From: Morchella semilibera
Lineage: Eukaryota > Ascomycota > Pezizomycetes > Pezizales > Morchellaceae
DNA length: 64,000 nucleotides
Assembly (NCBI GenBank): GCA_009192285.1
Contig: WBVU01000005.1
Location: 868,001-932,000 of the forward strand
Direction: 5' to 3'
Shown: positions 34,557 to 46,383 of the stretch, piece by piece
Layout: each line of letters begins with the position of its first letter
How positions within the stretch are numbered: position 1 is the first letter of the stretch
Translations under genes and position numbers: made by a program
Notes under the pieces: model-generated
What the model was told of the DNA's origin: nothing
Database searches by the model: none
Seen by the model: only the letters and a program-made list of their open reading frames with translations

Positions 34557-34960
34557 TTACAAATGCTTTGCCGGACATTCCTGAGACCTCTTATTGTGTC
34601 CTTGCTGTTGACATACAGAACATGTAACTTGACGCACTCTTGATTCAGAACTTTCCGATCCTTCCTTGCTTTCAGACAATAGTTTTCGCTTTTTTGCCTT
34701 CAAGTCGTTCTTAGAGTGGCCTACCTGAAGGATACCGCCGTCAATCTCTACAAAAAATACTCCCTAATCATTATCATCTATAATAGGAAGTTCCTTTTCA
34801 TCTTCCAGGATCGCTATACTATTTTGAGGAATAGTAACATGCCGGCAACTGATGCTGTTGGAGAGATATTATTCTCCCAGTCCCCTACAATAAGCTCTTC
34901 CGGTCCAAGCCCTTTGATTGATAATTCATTATCACAAAAGCCATCAATAGGAAGTGCGAG
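34557..34960 (-). pseudogene. Pogo-like transposase copy 2, C-terminal segment
   Basis: Minus-strand reading resumes directly after the chromovirus insertion: LPIDGFCDNELSIKGL..IVGDWE is the conserved tail of pogo/Tigger-type transposases. After a frame change it gives an acidic and basic tail ending in CSVCQQQGHNKRSQEC, a C-x2-C-x4-H-x6-C zinc-knuckle-like motif, then a stop at 34557. A zinc knuckle at this end is unusual for the pogo group as I know it. The segment carries a frameshift and stops. Confidence 0.8.
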
Positions 34961-35513
34961 TATTACGGGACGGGGTCGGGGTACTAAGTCGAGGGGAATT
35001 ACAACAAGAGTAGGGTCGGGCAGAGAGTCCACAAGGAGTCTCTGAGTTCAACGTATACGCGGAGGCACCAGTAGATAGCTCGATCACGTCATAACATAGG
35101 CGAGAGTCCGAAGGAGCCCAGGTCCTATCACTGAGGCGACAAATCGGACACGGTGTTACCAAGGGCACAACCGAAAACGGAGACGAGACGAGGAGTAGAA
35201 CCAAGTAATTACATTATTATCAGAAGGAAGGAAAGACCAAGCCTTTGACAGATTAACGGAAAACCTAAAGGAAAGGTTAATAACAGAGGTTACGTAAGGG
35301 AAAGAAAGAGACAAGAACAAAGGGAATCCTCTGCCAAGATATATAACCTTCCAATTTCACCGAATTACTAACCGTATCACGGAACACCCATTAGAAACCA
35401 AGAGAAACCCCCAACACGCTAACCGATCCCCATACTAAAACCCGATAACTCATCCCGAAGAATCCCGACATCCCTGCTTACTCTCTTCCTACCGTCTCTG
35501 ACATGCCGTGACA
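34961..35513 (-). repeat. LTR (downstream copy) of chromovirus copy 1
   Basis: About 553 bp, nearly the same as 40065-40623. On the minus strand it starts TGTCACGGC. The two LTRs differ mainly by small indels, so dating from them is uncertain. Confidence 0.9.
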
Positions 35514-35531
35514 GAATACCCCCTCCTCTAG
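35514..35531 (-). other. Polypurine tract of chromovirus copy 1
   Basis: Minus-strand AGAGGAGGGGGTATTC immediately before the LTR start; the same motif sits at the same place in copy 2. Confidence 0.75.
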
Positions 35532-36890
35532 GGCCTAGCTCCTGCTAGGCTGAGGTTTGCGTGGATACCGACTATGAAATTCCCGGACCCTATCGGGAGC
35601 ATGCTCTAAGTCTTCAAAAGGTTGCCAGGATGGTTCGGCGTAGCCAACATAGCGGGTTAAGTACCAAAGCCGTCCATTTCGGCACCGGGAGTCCAGAACT
35701 GCATCTACCTCCCACTCTTCCTCGCCCTCAATCTCGACCGGTGGAGGTGGCGGCTGGTCTTGGCCAGGGACAGGGTCGGAGGCGGCGAGGGACAGAAGAG
35801 AAACATGAAACACCGGGTGAACCTTCATAGACCTGGGGAGAGCCAACTCATAGGCATAGGGACTCACTACCCTCGCAATCTCATAGGGACCGATTTGTTT
35901 CCAATCCAACTTTTTAGATGGGCGCATGGTATGAAGATTCCAGGTAGATAGCCAAACCCGATCTCCGACGGCGTACTTTGGACTTGGGGTGCGGCGGGTA
36001 TTGGCGGCTTCTTCCTGTATAGCTTGGGACCTTTTCATTTCGGCACGAAGGAAATCAAAAACCTGCAACATATCGCGAGCCATACCATTGGCTTTATCCT
36101 CTGCGGTGGTAGTTCCATGTACTAGGGGGCCGAAGGACATGCGAGGGTGTTTTCCGAAGTTCGCCTGAAAGGGAGACATATTGGTGGTTTCTGAAACATG
36201 GTTATTGGAAGCGAATTCAGCAAGAGGCAGATAACGACTCCAGTCATCCTGTTGATAGGAGACATAGGCCCGCAGATATTGTTCCATAATGGCATTCATC
36301 CGCTCAGTCTGGCCATCTGTTTGGGGATGAAAAGCCGTCGAGTAGCGGGGAGAAATTTCCAGGCGAGAGCAAAGCAATTTCCAAAACTCCGAAGTAAATT
36401 GAGTTCCTCGATCCGAGACGATGGTTTCCGGTAGTCCATGTAGCTTCCAAACATAATCCACGAACAGATCAGCCAGGGCGGGGGCATTGGTTTCCTCGGT
36501 ACAGGGTATCAAATGTCACATTTTAGTAAGACGGTCAACCACTACTAGGATTGCTGTAAACCCATTGCTTTCTGGGAGGCCTGTTACGAAATCCATGGAA
36601 ATATCGGTCCAGGGACTGGCGGGAATCGGAAGTGGGCGAAGGACTCCTTGGGGACTATTCCGGGGCGCCTTGCTTTGCCGACAAAGATGAAAGTTTTGAA
36701 CATATCGATCAACGTACTTCCTCATAGTGGGCCAATAGTATATACGGGACAAAAGTCCCAACGTTTTAGCACAGCCGGGGTGTCCTGCTGAGGGGGAATC
36801 ATGGTGTTCCTGTACTAGGCGGAGCTTAAGATCATCGGCGGCGGGTACGTAAACCAGGTTCCGATACAAAAGAAGGCCTTCGGGAGACTC

Positions 36891-37027
36891 CATCAGCAAG
36901 ACTTCATTTGTCTCCTGATGTCTCCTGAGCCTCAGGAGACTGAAAAAATATCCATTGGTCTCAGGAGACTCTCAGGAGACTTGGGAGACTGTTGGGAGAT
37001 TGCAGTCACAAGTTGAGTTTGCTGATG
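36891..37027. mobile_element. Small inverted-repeat insertion inside chromovirus copy 1
   Basis: About 137 bp bounded by CATCAGCAA and its complement, rich in CAGGAGACT / GTCTCCTGA units. It is absent from the matching place in copy 2, so it is a later insertion or local expansion. No clear target duplication. Confidence 0.6.
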
Positions 37028-40000
37028 TCGGAACATTCCGCCAGGGAGATCTCGCGTGAATGTTTTACCTTCGTCCGGAGCATCGTTAAGACTTTGCTAG
37101 GGAAACTGTCGATCTGGTAAGCTTGTGCAAATAAAACAGGTAGAGATACGATCTTTTCAGCGGGTTCATTTGCAAAAGAACCCGCTAACAAACCTAGCTT
37201 TCCTGCTGATTCTAAATTTTCTTGCTTCAGAATAATCTGGCTCTGATGTCTCAGACGCTCATCCCCCTCCTTAGGGAGGTCTCCTGACCTTCTAGTTAAG
37301 GCATCCGGCTTTCCTCCTTGCTTTCCTGGACGAAACTGAATAACATAATCGAAGTGGGACAAATATTCAGACCATCGAGCTTGACGGCGGTTCAAATCCC
37401 TCTTGGTCATGAAGTATTCCAAATTCTTATGGTCGGATAAAACTGTAACAGGGAATTGTGCGCCCTCTAGGTGATATCGCCATTCCTCAAATGCCCGAAT
37501 AATTGCTAGGAGTTCGTTATCATAAATCTCATAGTTGCACTCCGCCGGGAATGTTTTCCAGAGAAAAAAGCGACAGGGTGGAGGATTCCTTCGTCATCGT
37601 GTTGAGACAGAATGGCGGCGGAAACATAGTCGCTTGCATCGGTCTCTACAATGCTCTTCCGATCTGGGTCGAAGTGTCTAAGAATAGGGGCCGAAATAAA
37701 GGCTTCCTTCAGATCCCTAAATGCCTTGTCCGCTTGGGGTGACCATAGAAATTTTACCTGCTTTTTGGTCAATGCCGTAAAGGGGGATACCACTTTGCTA
37801 TAGCCATAGATAAAACGCCGGTAAAAATTCGCAAATCCTAGAAAGCACTGCACATCCTTAAGATCCTTAGGGGTTTCCCACTCGCTAACCGCTGAGACCT
37901 TTTTAGGGTCCATGCCGATACCGTCGGGGGAAATAATCATGCCTAGGTACTTTACTTTCTGAACATAGAATTCGCATTTCTCTGGTTTCAGGTGTACATC
38001 GTTTTGCTCCAGAATCTCCAGAATCCTTCGGACATGTTCCTTGTGCTGCTCCATGTTATCGGAGTAGATTAGGATGTCGTCCAGGTAGGCCGTACAAAGG
38101 TCATCCAGGTGGGGGCGTAAAAGATCATTAACCCAGTGTTGAAAGGCAGCGGGAGCATTGGTAAGACCAAAGGGCATTACTTGATATTCGAAGTGGCCTT
38201 GGCGTGTCCTAAAGGCCGTCTTCCATTCATCTCCTTCCTTGATCCGAAGCTGATGGTAGCCGCAGCGGAGGTCGAGCTTGGTGTAATACTTGGCTTTGGC
38301 CATCTGAGTCAAGGTTTCCGGGAGCAGGGGCAACCGGTGGCGATTCTTGATTGTTATCTCGTTCAGTCCCCAGTAATCCACGCAAAGACGAAGGGATCCA
38401 TCGGCTTTCTTAACAAACAAAATTGGGGCACCAGCGGGAGACTTAGAAAAACGAATAAAGCCCTTGGACAGGTTCTCCGTGATGTAATCGCGGAGGGCCT
38501 GGAGCTCGTTTCGGGACATATTATACATTGGCCGAAAGGGAGGTTGCTTTCCATCTTCCAGGACAATGGCGAGATCATGTGGACGGTGAGGCGGCAAGAC
38601 GGAGGCTGAGGATTCCAGAAACATTTTACCGAATCTGTGGAGCTCGACGGGAACATTCGCCAGGTAAGAATTCGTGGAGACAAGAGCGTCATCGATCATT
38701 CGTAGTGAAGCACATAGAAGCACATTCCCTTGCTTGCGTGTTAGGCGGCGAAAGGGGTGAGCGCCAATAGCGGCAACGTGGATCGGGGCATGCGGGAGAG
38801 AGGCCTTAGATGTAATCCCTTGGGCAATTATTGGCTGACCGAGGGGGGAGCACTGGCAGAGGCAGGACGGGGACGAAAAGAGAACCTGGTTTTGGCGGGG
38901 TCGAAGGATAACATCATGGTGCCTCATCCAGGGCAGGCCCAGCACGATTGGGTAGTTCCCTAACTTCGTTACGAAGAAAGGAGCATACTCGCGGTGTCCA
39001 TTAATGACCAATTCCAACCTAACAATGTGTGTAATCTGGCCAGACTCAATGAACCTGCCGTCAATAACTGTCAGGGCACGAGGGGTTCGAAGAGGCGTGA
39101 GGGCGAGACCATGGGATTTAGCAAAGACGGCATCCATAAAAGCATACCCCGAGGCCCCTGTATCAACCAGGGCCTGGGTCTGGGCCGGAGGAGAAGAATC
39201 CTGCGAAATAGTACATTCGATTACCAGCTGATCATCCGTCAAGCCTTCCTCCGAACTGGGGTTGGCTGACATCACAAAGGCTGGTGCTGGGGCTGGGGCG
39301 AGGACCGAGGTGGGGATAACAAAAGGTATCAACGCAGGTGGCGGGGTAGGCCCCTCTGGTATGCCAATATTTACCAGAGGGGCTGACCTTTTAACTGCTG
39401 GTCCTGAGTCATCTGGGCAACTGGCTCACGGCGCCAGTTGTCAAGGGTACGGGGGTCTTGGGAGCGGGGAGCGAGATAGTGGGTCTTGGTGCGAGGGGCA
39501 ACAACAGCAGCAAGTTCGGCCTCGAGTTCCTTCGCATAGGTTTCCCAAACGAAGGGATCTTCGAAAAGGACCTCGCTATTGGCAGTAGCAATTTCGAGAT
39601 ATCGGGCGTTAGTGGCAAGCTGAAACTCGGACTCTTCCAAGTCGTGTTCAAGATCTGCGATATCCTGGATCAGGACCTCGCAGTTGGATACGGCGACGGC
39701 AGTGGCATGGCGGGAGGTTTCAAGGGCAGCTGATGCTACCTTGAGTTCGGCGGAGGCGGAGGCGAAGTTAGCAACGACCTCGGCGTGGGCGGATTCGGTA
39801 ATTGTAACGGGGGGACAATCAGGACTGGGAGCGGAGGCGACTAGGGCGACAGATTCGGGGGCTGGGGTAGAAAACGAAGGGGGAAGCAGGGAAATAGTGG
39901 CCAAGCAGACCTCGATGAGGTCGTAGGCCTGACACCATTCGGTGCCATCCAATTTGTCGGGTACTGGGTAGGTCCCAATGAAGGCCCGGAGGCGCTCCAT

Positions 40001-40064
40001 CAGGGGAGCCAGATCAGAGGACATGGTAATGTTGTGCCGGTTGGTTTGGGGCGACGCAACCTAA

Positions 40065-40623
40065 TGTTACGGGACGGGGTCGGGGTACTAAGTCGAGGGG
40101 AATTACAACAAGAGTAGGGTCGGGCAGAGAGTCCACAAGGAGTCTCTGAGTTCAACGTATACGCGGAGGCACCAGTAGATAGCTCGGATCACGGTCATAG
40201 ACAAGGGCGAGAGGCGACAGGAGGCCCAGGGTCTAACTGAGGCGGACAAGATCAGGACACGGTGTTACCAAGGGGCACAACCGATAACGGAGACGAGACG
40301 AGGAGTAGAACCAAGTAAATATATTTTATCAGGACAGAAGAAAGAACCAAGCCGTTTGACAGATAACGGAAACCTAAAGGAAAAGGTTGATAACAGGAGG
40401 TTACGTAAGGAAAGAAGAAAGAGAAAGACAAAGGGAATCCTCGCCAGATATATAACCTTCCAATTTCACCGATTACTAATCCGTATCACGGAAACCCATA
40501 GAAACCCAAAGAGAAACTCCCCACACCGCTAACCGATCCCCATACTAAAACCCGATAACTCATCCCGAAGAATCCCGACATCCCTGCTTACTCTCTTCCT
40601 ACCGTCTCTGACATGGCGTGACA
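40065..40623 (-). repeat. LTR (upstream copy) of chromovirus copy 1
   Basis: About 559 bp; on the plus strand TGTTACGGGACGG at one end and GGCGTGACA at the other, giving TG..CA termini, followed by the GCGAG duplication. Confidence 0.9.
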
Positions 40624-41050
40624 GCGAGTCCTACTCTAAAATAAAACTATAATTATTAGTTTAAGATTTTGGGGATTAATTAAATAAAAACTTGGGTTCT
40701 GCCTACCCTCGGAATGTTTTAATTATGCTGTCTATCCATTTTTGACTATCAAGTTGTTGCCATGCAGCACCAACAGCTTAAGTTAATAGTATACTCGTTA
40801 ATCCAACCGCAGAAATTGTTCCATCAATACTTATTGACCGTTTCCAATTGAGCTCATCGGAGTCACTGGCACATGAGTTCAAAACCATTAGGATTTGTTT
40901 TCCTTCCAGGTGAACTAACTGATACAGCTCGTGTTCCATAGCTTCTTTCAAAATATCCTTGAATGGGTTATTTACTGAAACATCGAGAACTTGAATTAAG
41001 CTTGTACACTGGCAGCCGGCTGGAATTGTTATGGGGCTTGGCGTTGACAA
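40624..41050 (-). pseudogene. Pogo-like transposase copy 2, middle segment
   Basis: The minus strand encodes TIPAGCQCTSLIQVLDVSVNNPFKD, the segment around the third catalytic acidic position of pogo-type DDE transposases, then ELYQLVHLEGKQ and, past a stop, WIDSIIKTFRG and RVGL at the edge of the chromovirus. It continues the 50166-51455 segment and is continued by 34557-34960. Stops are present. Confidence 0.85.
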
Positions 41051-41182
41051 AGATCAGGAGAGCCAAGGTACCCAACTGAGGCGGGATGTTATCACGAGTG
41101 GGGTTGAGGCGAGGCAAAGGCCGTGGACAGTACGGACTATAACTATAAGCGATACCTAACAGAGGTATTGATGTAACCGGAT

Positions 41183-41585
41183 TTTCATGGATACGCTAGT
41201 TTCGGGGGACTGGAAGGATTGGCAGGGTTGGGATTACTGCAAGCTAGGAGGCGGGGATGAGTCAGAGTAGGTTCTATAGGTTTCTGTTACGCGAGAATGT
41301 GAGTCATGGTTGGGGTTACGCGAGGATATGAATCAGGCTTGGCTCTGAAATAACGGGTATATAAGGGAGGCATCGGCGCCTACTCCTGTACTTTCTTTCT
41401 TTCTCTTTTCTCTTCACGCAACATCTTCTGTATCTATCTACAATACATTATAGTCTCTATTCTCCACTAGTGACTATCGCTGTCTTCCATACTTCTCGTT
41501 CATACTTCCCCCCTCTTGGGAAGTATCGCTGCCACTATCCCGCACCCTACGGAACGAAGCCACACCCTTGACGCCCCCTTGAGAC
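41183..41585 (+). repeat. Solo-LTR-like repeat, family B
   Basis: Starts TTTCATGGATAC, carries a TATA region (GGGTATATAAGGGAGGC near 41355) followed by a CT-rich tract and ends CTTGACGCCCCCTTGA. An inverted and longer copy lies in 60725-61237. It has LTR-type promoter layout and shares part of its sequence with the chromovirus LTRs, so it is probably a related, older LTR. Confidence 0.6.
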
Positions 41586-41586
41586 G

Positions 41587-41981
41587 GATCTAAGGTTGAG
41601 CAAAGACTATGTCGAGGTGAGACGAGAACACTAGGGTGAGGCGAGATATAGATATAACCCTTCAATTTATACTTCAACAAGATATCGATAGTCTAAAGAC
41701 TCAAGGAGCAAGACCCAGAACAAGGACATGCATGAAGCGGGAGAACCCAAAGAGTAGAGTTGATAACAGGAAGAACACGTAAGCTGAGGAAAGAAGAGAA
41801 AGCAACAAAAGAAAGACCCATAACTGAATATATATACTGGCGCACATCCCTGTCCAGAGATGACTCATAACTGGTCGGACGGAAACCAATAGAAACCCAA
41901 AGTCCAGAACAGAAACCTGTAACACTGAACCCATTCCACAACATCCTCCCTTCCATCGTAGTCCATGACGCGCCGTGATAG
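41587..41981 (-). repeat. Degenerate solo LTR related to the chromovirus LTR
   Basis: The right part (41750-41981) follows the same order of motifs as the chromovirus LTRs (GATAACAGGAAG.., ATAGAAACCCAAAG, final GCGCCGTGATA), on the same strand, much diverged. Confidence 0.55.
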
Positions 41982-42313
41982 GAATGAGGGAAGCCGTGGT
42001 ATTAGCCACTTTTAATGTCTCATGGAGAGAAGGGGCGTGTGTATATACTCCCTTGTGCATTTTTGGCTGTTGTTTCCAGAGGGCTTACTTACAAGACGAG
42101 GGGGGCAATTCACGAGGTGCGAATGTTGGCGAAGGGGAAAGTAAGGATAAGACTCATAGTCTCTAGTCCCTGATATTTCTTGCTACTAGCTACATTTACA
42201 TCATAGGGAATACTCAACCTATGTGCTCGATGTAATCAACTCTTGCTATCTAGGACGTTACCTGAGGGGTAAGCCACAGGCCTTATAATTGGAATAACAA
42301 TGGGACATATGGA

Positions 42314-43292
42314 TGTCCCGGCATCTTGGCATCGGTCCCAAGGGTTCGGTAGTCAAAGCGTTGTTGTTATGGTTTAGGAATAGTTAAGCGAGGAAGGGGT
42401 GTGCTAAAGGCGGTTGTCGTCATCTGATTCTAGGAGGTTCGATGGCGTGATGGATTTGTAATGTAAATAGCAGAGATGGTGAGGAGGAATACGAGGTGTG
42501 GGTGCGACGGGTTTCTGTGGGCTTCTATGAATTAATGTAAGAGTTATAGCTGACTGGTGTAGGAGAAGTGTTAAATAGCGGGGTGAGATGTTTTTCTTAG
42601 TTCTTTCTTTCTTTTCTCTCTGTCTCATCTTCCTGTTATCTCAGTACATAGGTGTGACGGAGTAACCCGACGCAAAGAAGAAGATGGCAATGATGACGCA
42701 GAGAGACTCGAGGAGCACAGTGTACTCGACGAGGGGGCCGATGAAGACAGGAACAACGCCAGGCAGGCACAAGCACAGGCACCGGCGAAGACAAAGGCAA
42801 GAGCAAGGGCACAAGAGCACAGAGCAGGGAGAGTGAGGACCGAAGGGACCTCAACGAGAACCGAAGGGACTCAACGAGAAGATGAGGAACATAAATGAGT
42901 TTCTCTGTCAGGGATCGAGTTTTGGTACGAGAGGCTATGGCTTTAGAAATACAGGAGTTATTCCTATGTACGGATAACAGGAAGACGAGACAAGAGAGAC
43001 AAGAAAGAAAAGACTAAGGAAAACCATCTATCTCGACTAATTCTAACAGCACCTCCTCCATAGTCAATAATGACTCACACTGTCATAGAATTCATAGAAA
43101 ATGTTTTACTACCAACCCCGTAATCCTCCCCCATCTCCGGCGATTCTACTTCATTACATCAGTGCCATCGGAACCTCCAAATTAATAGACAGCCTCCACC
43201 TGAGCACTCCGCTCTCGCTTAACATTTCCCTAACAACCACAACCGTACATCGCCTACCGAACTGTCGGGACAAATGCCAAGACGCCGGGACA
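42314..43292. mobile_element. Fold-back element C, copy 1, with TIRs of about 330 bp
   Basis: Begins TGTCCCGGCATCTTGGCATC and ends with the complement of that sequence. The long inverted repeats run to about 42655 and from about 42960, the inner ends being TATCTCAGTACATAGG and its complement. The centre (about 42657-42895) encodes in one frame an acidic stretch and an Ala/Gln/Lys-rich stretch but no transposase. No clean target duplication. It is probably a non-autonomous DNA element; the mobiliser is unknown. Confidence 0.75.
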
Positions 43293-44179
43293 ATAGGAAT
43301 CTACTCCTAGTTCTAAGCCATAACTTCTCGTATCAAAGACTCTGTCTTCCGGAAAGAGGAAACCAATAATATCTCTCATTGTTCTCGTTGAGGTCCATCT
43401 GGTCCTCACTTCCCCTGCTCTGTGCCCTTGTGCCTTGCCTTTGCCTTCACTGGTGCCTGTGCTTGTGCCTGCCCAGTGTTATCCTTGTCCTTGTCTGTCT
43501 CCTCGTCGCTAAAGCTGTGCTCCTCGGGTCCTTCTGCGTCATCATTATGTGACGGAGTAACTCGACGTAAAGAAGAAGATGATAATGATGACGCAGAGGG
43601 ACCCGAGGAGCACAGCCTACTAAGCGACGAGGAAACCGACAAAGACAAAGGCAACACCGGGCAGGCACAAGCACAGGCAGCGGCGAAGGCAGAGGCAAGG
43701 GCAAAGACACAGGGGCACAGAGCAGGGAGAGTGAGGACCAGATGGACCGCAACGAGAACGATGAGAAGTACTATGGATTTCCCCTTGTCAGAGGATCAAG
43801 ATTTGGTACGAGAAGCTATGGCTTAGGAATAGGAGTTGATTCCTATGTACCGAGATAACAGGAAGACGAGACAGAGAGGAAAGAGAAAAAACTAAGGAAA
43901 ACATCTACCTCCGCTATTTAACACCCCTCCTCCACTAGTCCGCTATGACTCATACATTAGCTCATAGAAACCCACAGAACTCTGTCGCATCCACACCTCG
44001 TATTCCTCCCCACCACCTTCACTATTTACATTACAAATCCATCACGCCATAGAAGCTCATAGAATCCCCATAACGTCATACCTGTAATATAAACCCCGTC
44101 CTCGCTTAACATTCCCTTATCCACCACAACCATACATCGCCTACCGGGCTGTCGGGACCGATGCCAAGACGCCGGGACA
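43293..44179. mobile_element. Fold-back element C, copy 2, lacking its left TIR
   Basis: Abuts copy 1. It has the central segment twice in opposite orientation (about 43385-43553 and 43558-43765), making a large palindrome, followed by a right TIR ending GACGCCGGGACA. The open frame across the second central unit reads DDDNDAEGPEEHSL then QAQAQAAAKAEARAKTQG. Confidence 0.75.
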
Positions 44180-45070
44180 CAGTGTCATCTTCTTCTTTAA
44201 ATCGGGTTACTCGGTCACAATGGAGTATCTACGAGTCGAGGGGGAAGCAAGGGGGAACAGCCGGCCCGAGGGCGAAAGAACAACAAAGCAGTACAGCAAG
44301 GCAACAGCGATTCATTACTGAATATGATAGTAGAGACTTGGAGGCCTAGCTCTACCTCCTGAAGAAAGGAGAGGTAGGGCTTAGGCAAGGAACGTATTAA
44401 GGAGACCTTTAGTAGAGGTAAAGTGTGTATTGAAGTATTTACTAGATTTCAAGTGAGAAGACGTTGTGTAGAGAGGAAAGGAAGACAGCATGGTGTGACC
44501 GCGGCCCTTTATAATCTTCCCTACTTAACGATCGACTCCCTTTCCTCGACGAAGAAAAGAAAGGAAACAGCGAAAGATACAGGTAACAGTGATCCTCAGG
44601 AGCACTGGTGGCCAATCCAAGGAGGTATAGCATAAGGAAAAAATGGAAAGAAATACAGAGTAACTATACAAGGGTCTTCGGAACGCAAGTGGTTAACAAG
44701 AAGACAAAGGCCTAATGAACTATCAGCAACGTCTATCTGGAGGGTAGTATGTTGTACCGGCAGCCCAGTCTAGACGCACCTCAAGCCCAAAGCGGAAGAG
44801 GGAAGGGAAGTAAGGAAACATCAAAAAGAACTTGAACATATATTGTGATTGGCCCTGAACAAGAACCTATAAGCGAATACTGTGGGGGGGAGTACAGGAT
44901 AAGGAAATAGAAAAACATTAATGCGGAACATAGGAAACCCTGCACCAAACCACTGAACTGATCATTATACTAATCCCCGATCTCTAGGTGAGATCGCTTA
45001 ACAAGCCTGCCATCGTCCCTATCAGCGTGCTAACCCTCCATGTACCCTTTATCAGCTTCGCTAACGGTCC
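44180..45070. other. Unassigned repeat-like DNA
   Basis: No coding domain recognised. A CCCTTTATAATC segment and purine-rich tracts resemble a decayed LTR, but I found no second copy in the window. Confidence 0.35.
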
Positions 45071-45318
45071 AGTCCTGGACTGCGCCCGACTAATCAAAAA
45101 GACTAGTGTGGACTATGGACTGCGTTCAATCAAGGGTTTTGGGACTGCAGTTGGACTATAGGGACGGTGTAGGGTAATATCATGATGGGAAAAAAAGCAA
45201 TTATGTAAATTTTGACGCCCTTATTTTCCTATTCATTATTCCTATTGCTGTATATGACTACCTATTGATACCACCACACATAGGTATCACCACGCATGCC
45301 AGTGACTTTGTTATTGAA

Positions 45319-46176
45319 CTATATACATATACTGCCTTGGTATAATCCCAGATATTTTGGTGGGTAAAGAAAACAAAGCTTGTTCTGTCCCCCCTCATAC
45401 TCAGTCAGGTAATGTTCCAAGATAGATGCCTTGAACATAATGACATCGCCAGGCTTAAAATCAAGCTTGACATTCAAGGCAGGGATAACAAGATATCCTT
45501 TTGTGAATTTGCCTGCACATATCATCATAGTGTATCCATCCTTCCTATCTCCTCCATCCATATGGGGTTTGACTCTTAGGTTGCGTAGAAGGGCAAGACC
45601 ATGGAAGGGAAACCGGCGACTGGTTGTAAAGTTGTTCCAAGCGCTAGTTTTTCTGGTTGTCCTAACACGGGAGAGTGCAGCATAATAGTCGGTAGGGTCC
45701 ATCACTTCATAAACCATGCCAATGACTTGTAGAATAGGCGCAATATCTTGAAAAAAATCAATACAGGTTTGTTGTTTGGAGGCGGTGTCAACAAGGTGCG
45801 CTGAAATAACAGGTTTTTTAGTTTTTGATTGCCCCTGAGCAAACCACCATGCAAAATGCCACAACCCGACTACACCATTGTTAGGAACCTCAATCGTTGT
45901 ACTGTTTTTATGTCTCTTGTCGGTTGTAGGCGGCTTCGGAGGTTTGTAGTTAGTTTGGAGTTTAATAATAGCGGCGTCCACTTCAGTGATAAGTTGTTGA
46001 CCACAGACAGATCCCCAAGGCAAATTAATTGCATTTTTCCAAAACACAAATAATTTTTGGCTGTCGCTGGAGTTGATGATGGTATTGGAGTTGATGACGG
46101 GAATTTTTTCTGCAAACGCTAGAATTATAGAGTCTTCTTGGGCAACAAGCTTTTTTCTGGACTCTTCGATGAGCAA
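45319..46176 (-). CDS. TET/JBP-like 2-oxoglutarate/Fe(II) dioxygenase
   Basis: An open frame of 285 codons; the first codon given is not ATG and the frame stays open upstream to about 46260, so the true start, possibly in an upstream exon, is unresolved. The C-terminal half has the order seen in fungal TET/JBP-type nucleic-acid oxygenases: FHGLALLRNLRVKPHMD (His205-x-Asp207 iron ligands), DGYTMMICAGKFTKG, LVIPALNVKLDFKPGDVIMFKASILEHYL (third ligand His255), then the final core strands. TET/JBP enzymes oxidise 5-methylcytosine or thymine in DNA, and in fungi they are often carried by DNA transposons. Odd: where relatives have the 2-oxoglutarate-binding Arg after the distal His, this protein appears to read GGQNKL (Gln264), so it may be inactive. 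It lies on the same strand as the hAT transposase. Confidence 0.7.
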   Translation of the reverse strand: MLIEESRKKLVAQEDSIILAFAEKIPVINSNTIINSSDSQKLFVFWKNAINLPWGSVCGQQLITEVDAAIIKLQTNYKPPKPPTTDKRHKNSTTIEVPNNGVVGLWHFAWWFAQGQSKTKKPVISAHLVDTASKQQTCIDFFQDIAPILQVIGMVYEVMDPTDYYAALSRVRTTRKTSAWNNFTTSRRFPFHGLALLRNLRVKPHMDGGDRKDGYTMMICAGKFTKGYLVIPALNVKLDFKPGDVIMFKASILEHYLTEYEGGQNKLCFLYPPKYLGLYQGSICI

Positions 46177-46383
46177 TGATTGGGAAAGGGTGGCAGTAGT
46201 AGTGATAAAGGTATTGTGTAGAGGTTTGCAGAGGTTGCGGAGAATTCTTGAGGTTCGGGAAGCTCATTATTTTGAAGTTTTTTCTTGACAAACAAAATCT
46301 TCAACATTTTTAATTAAAGAAGGGAAAGAAGAATTTTCAGAGAGGGTAACAGAGGTGGCAGAGGTGGCGGAGTGGCAGAGGTA

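Larger units (their letters stand above)
34961..40623 (-). mobile_element. Ty3/gypsy chromovirus (copy 1), broken
   Basis: A full-length LTR element with an exact 5-bp target duplication GCGAG (34956-34960 and 40624-40628). Parts in order on the minus strand: LTR, a gag-like coiled-coil region (about 39.4-40.0 kb), aspartic protease (VDTGASGYAF, about 39.2 kb), reverse transcriptase (YLDDILIYS, about 38.1 kb), RNase H (ETDASDY, about 37.6 kb), integrase (about 35.9-36.9 kb), C-terminal chromodomain (about 35.6 kb), polypurine tract, LTR. It looks broken in about three or four places and also carries a small inverted-repeat insertion (36891-37027). It entered the transposase of the pogo-like element, so it is younger than that. 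Confidence 0.9.

Noticed and set aside
34716-35045. Plus-strand ORF of 109 codons at the chromovirus edge as a host gene
   Set aside because: The complementary strand encodes the conserved tail of the pogo-like transposase (LPIDGF..IVGDWE), and the last part of the ORF lies in the LTR; it is an antisense shadow.
43422-43826. Acidic 134-codon ORF as an independent host gene
   Set aside because: It lies in the palindromic centre of the fold-back family and recurs in other copies, so it belongs to the repeat.
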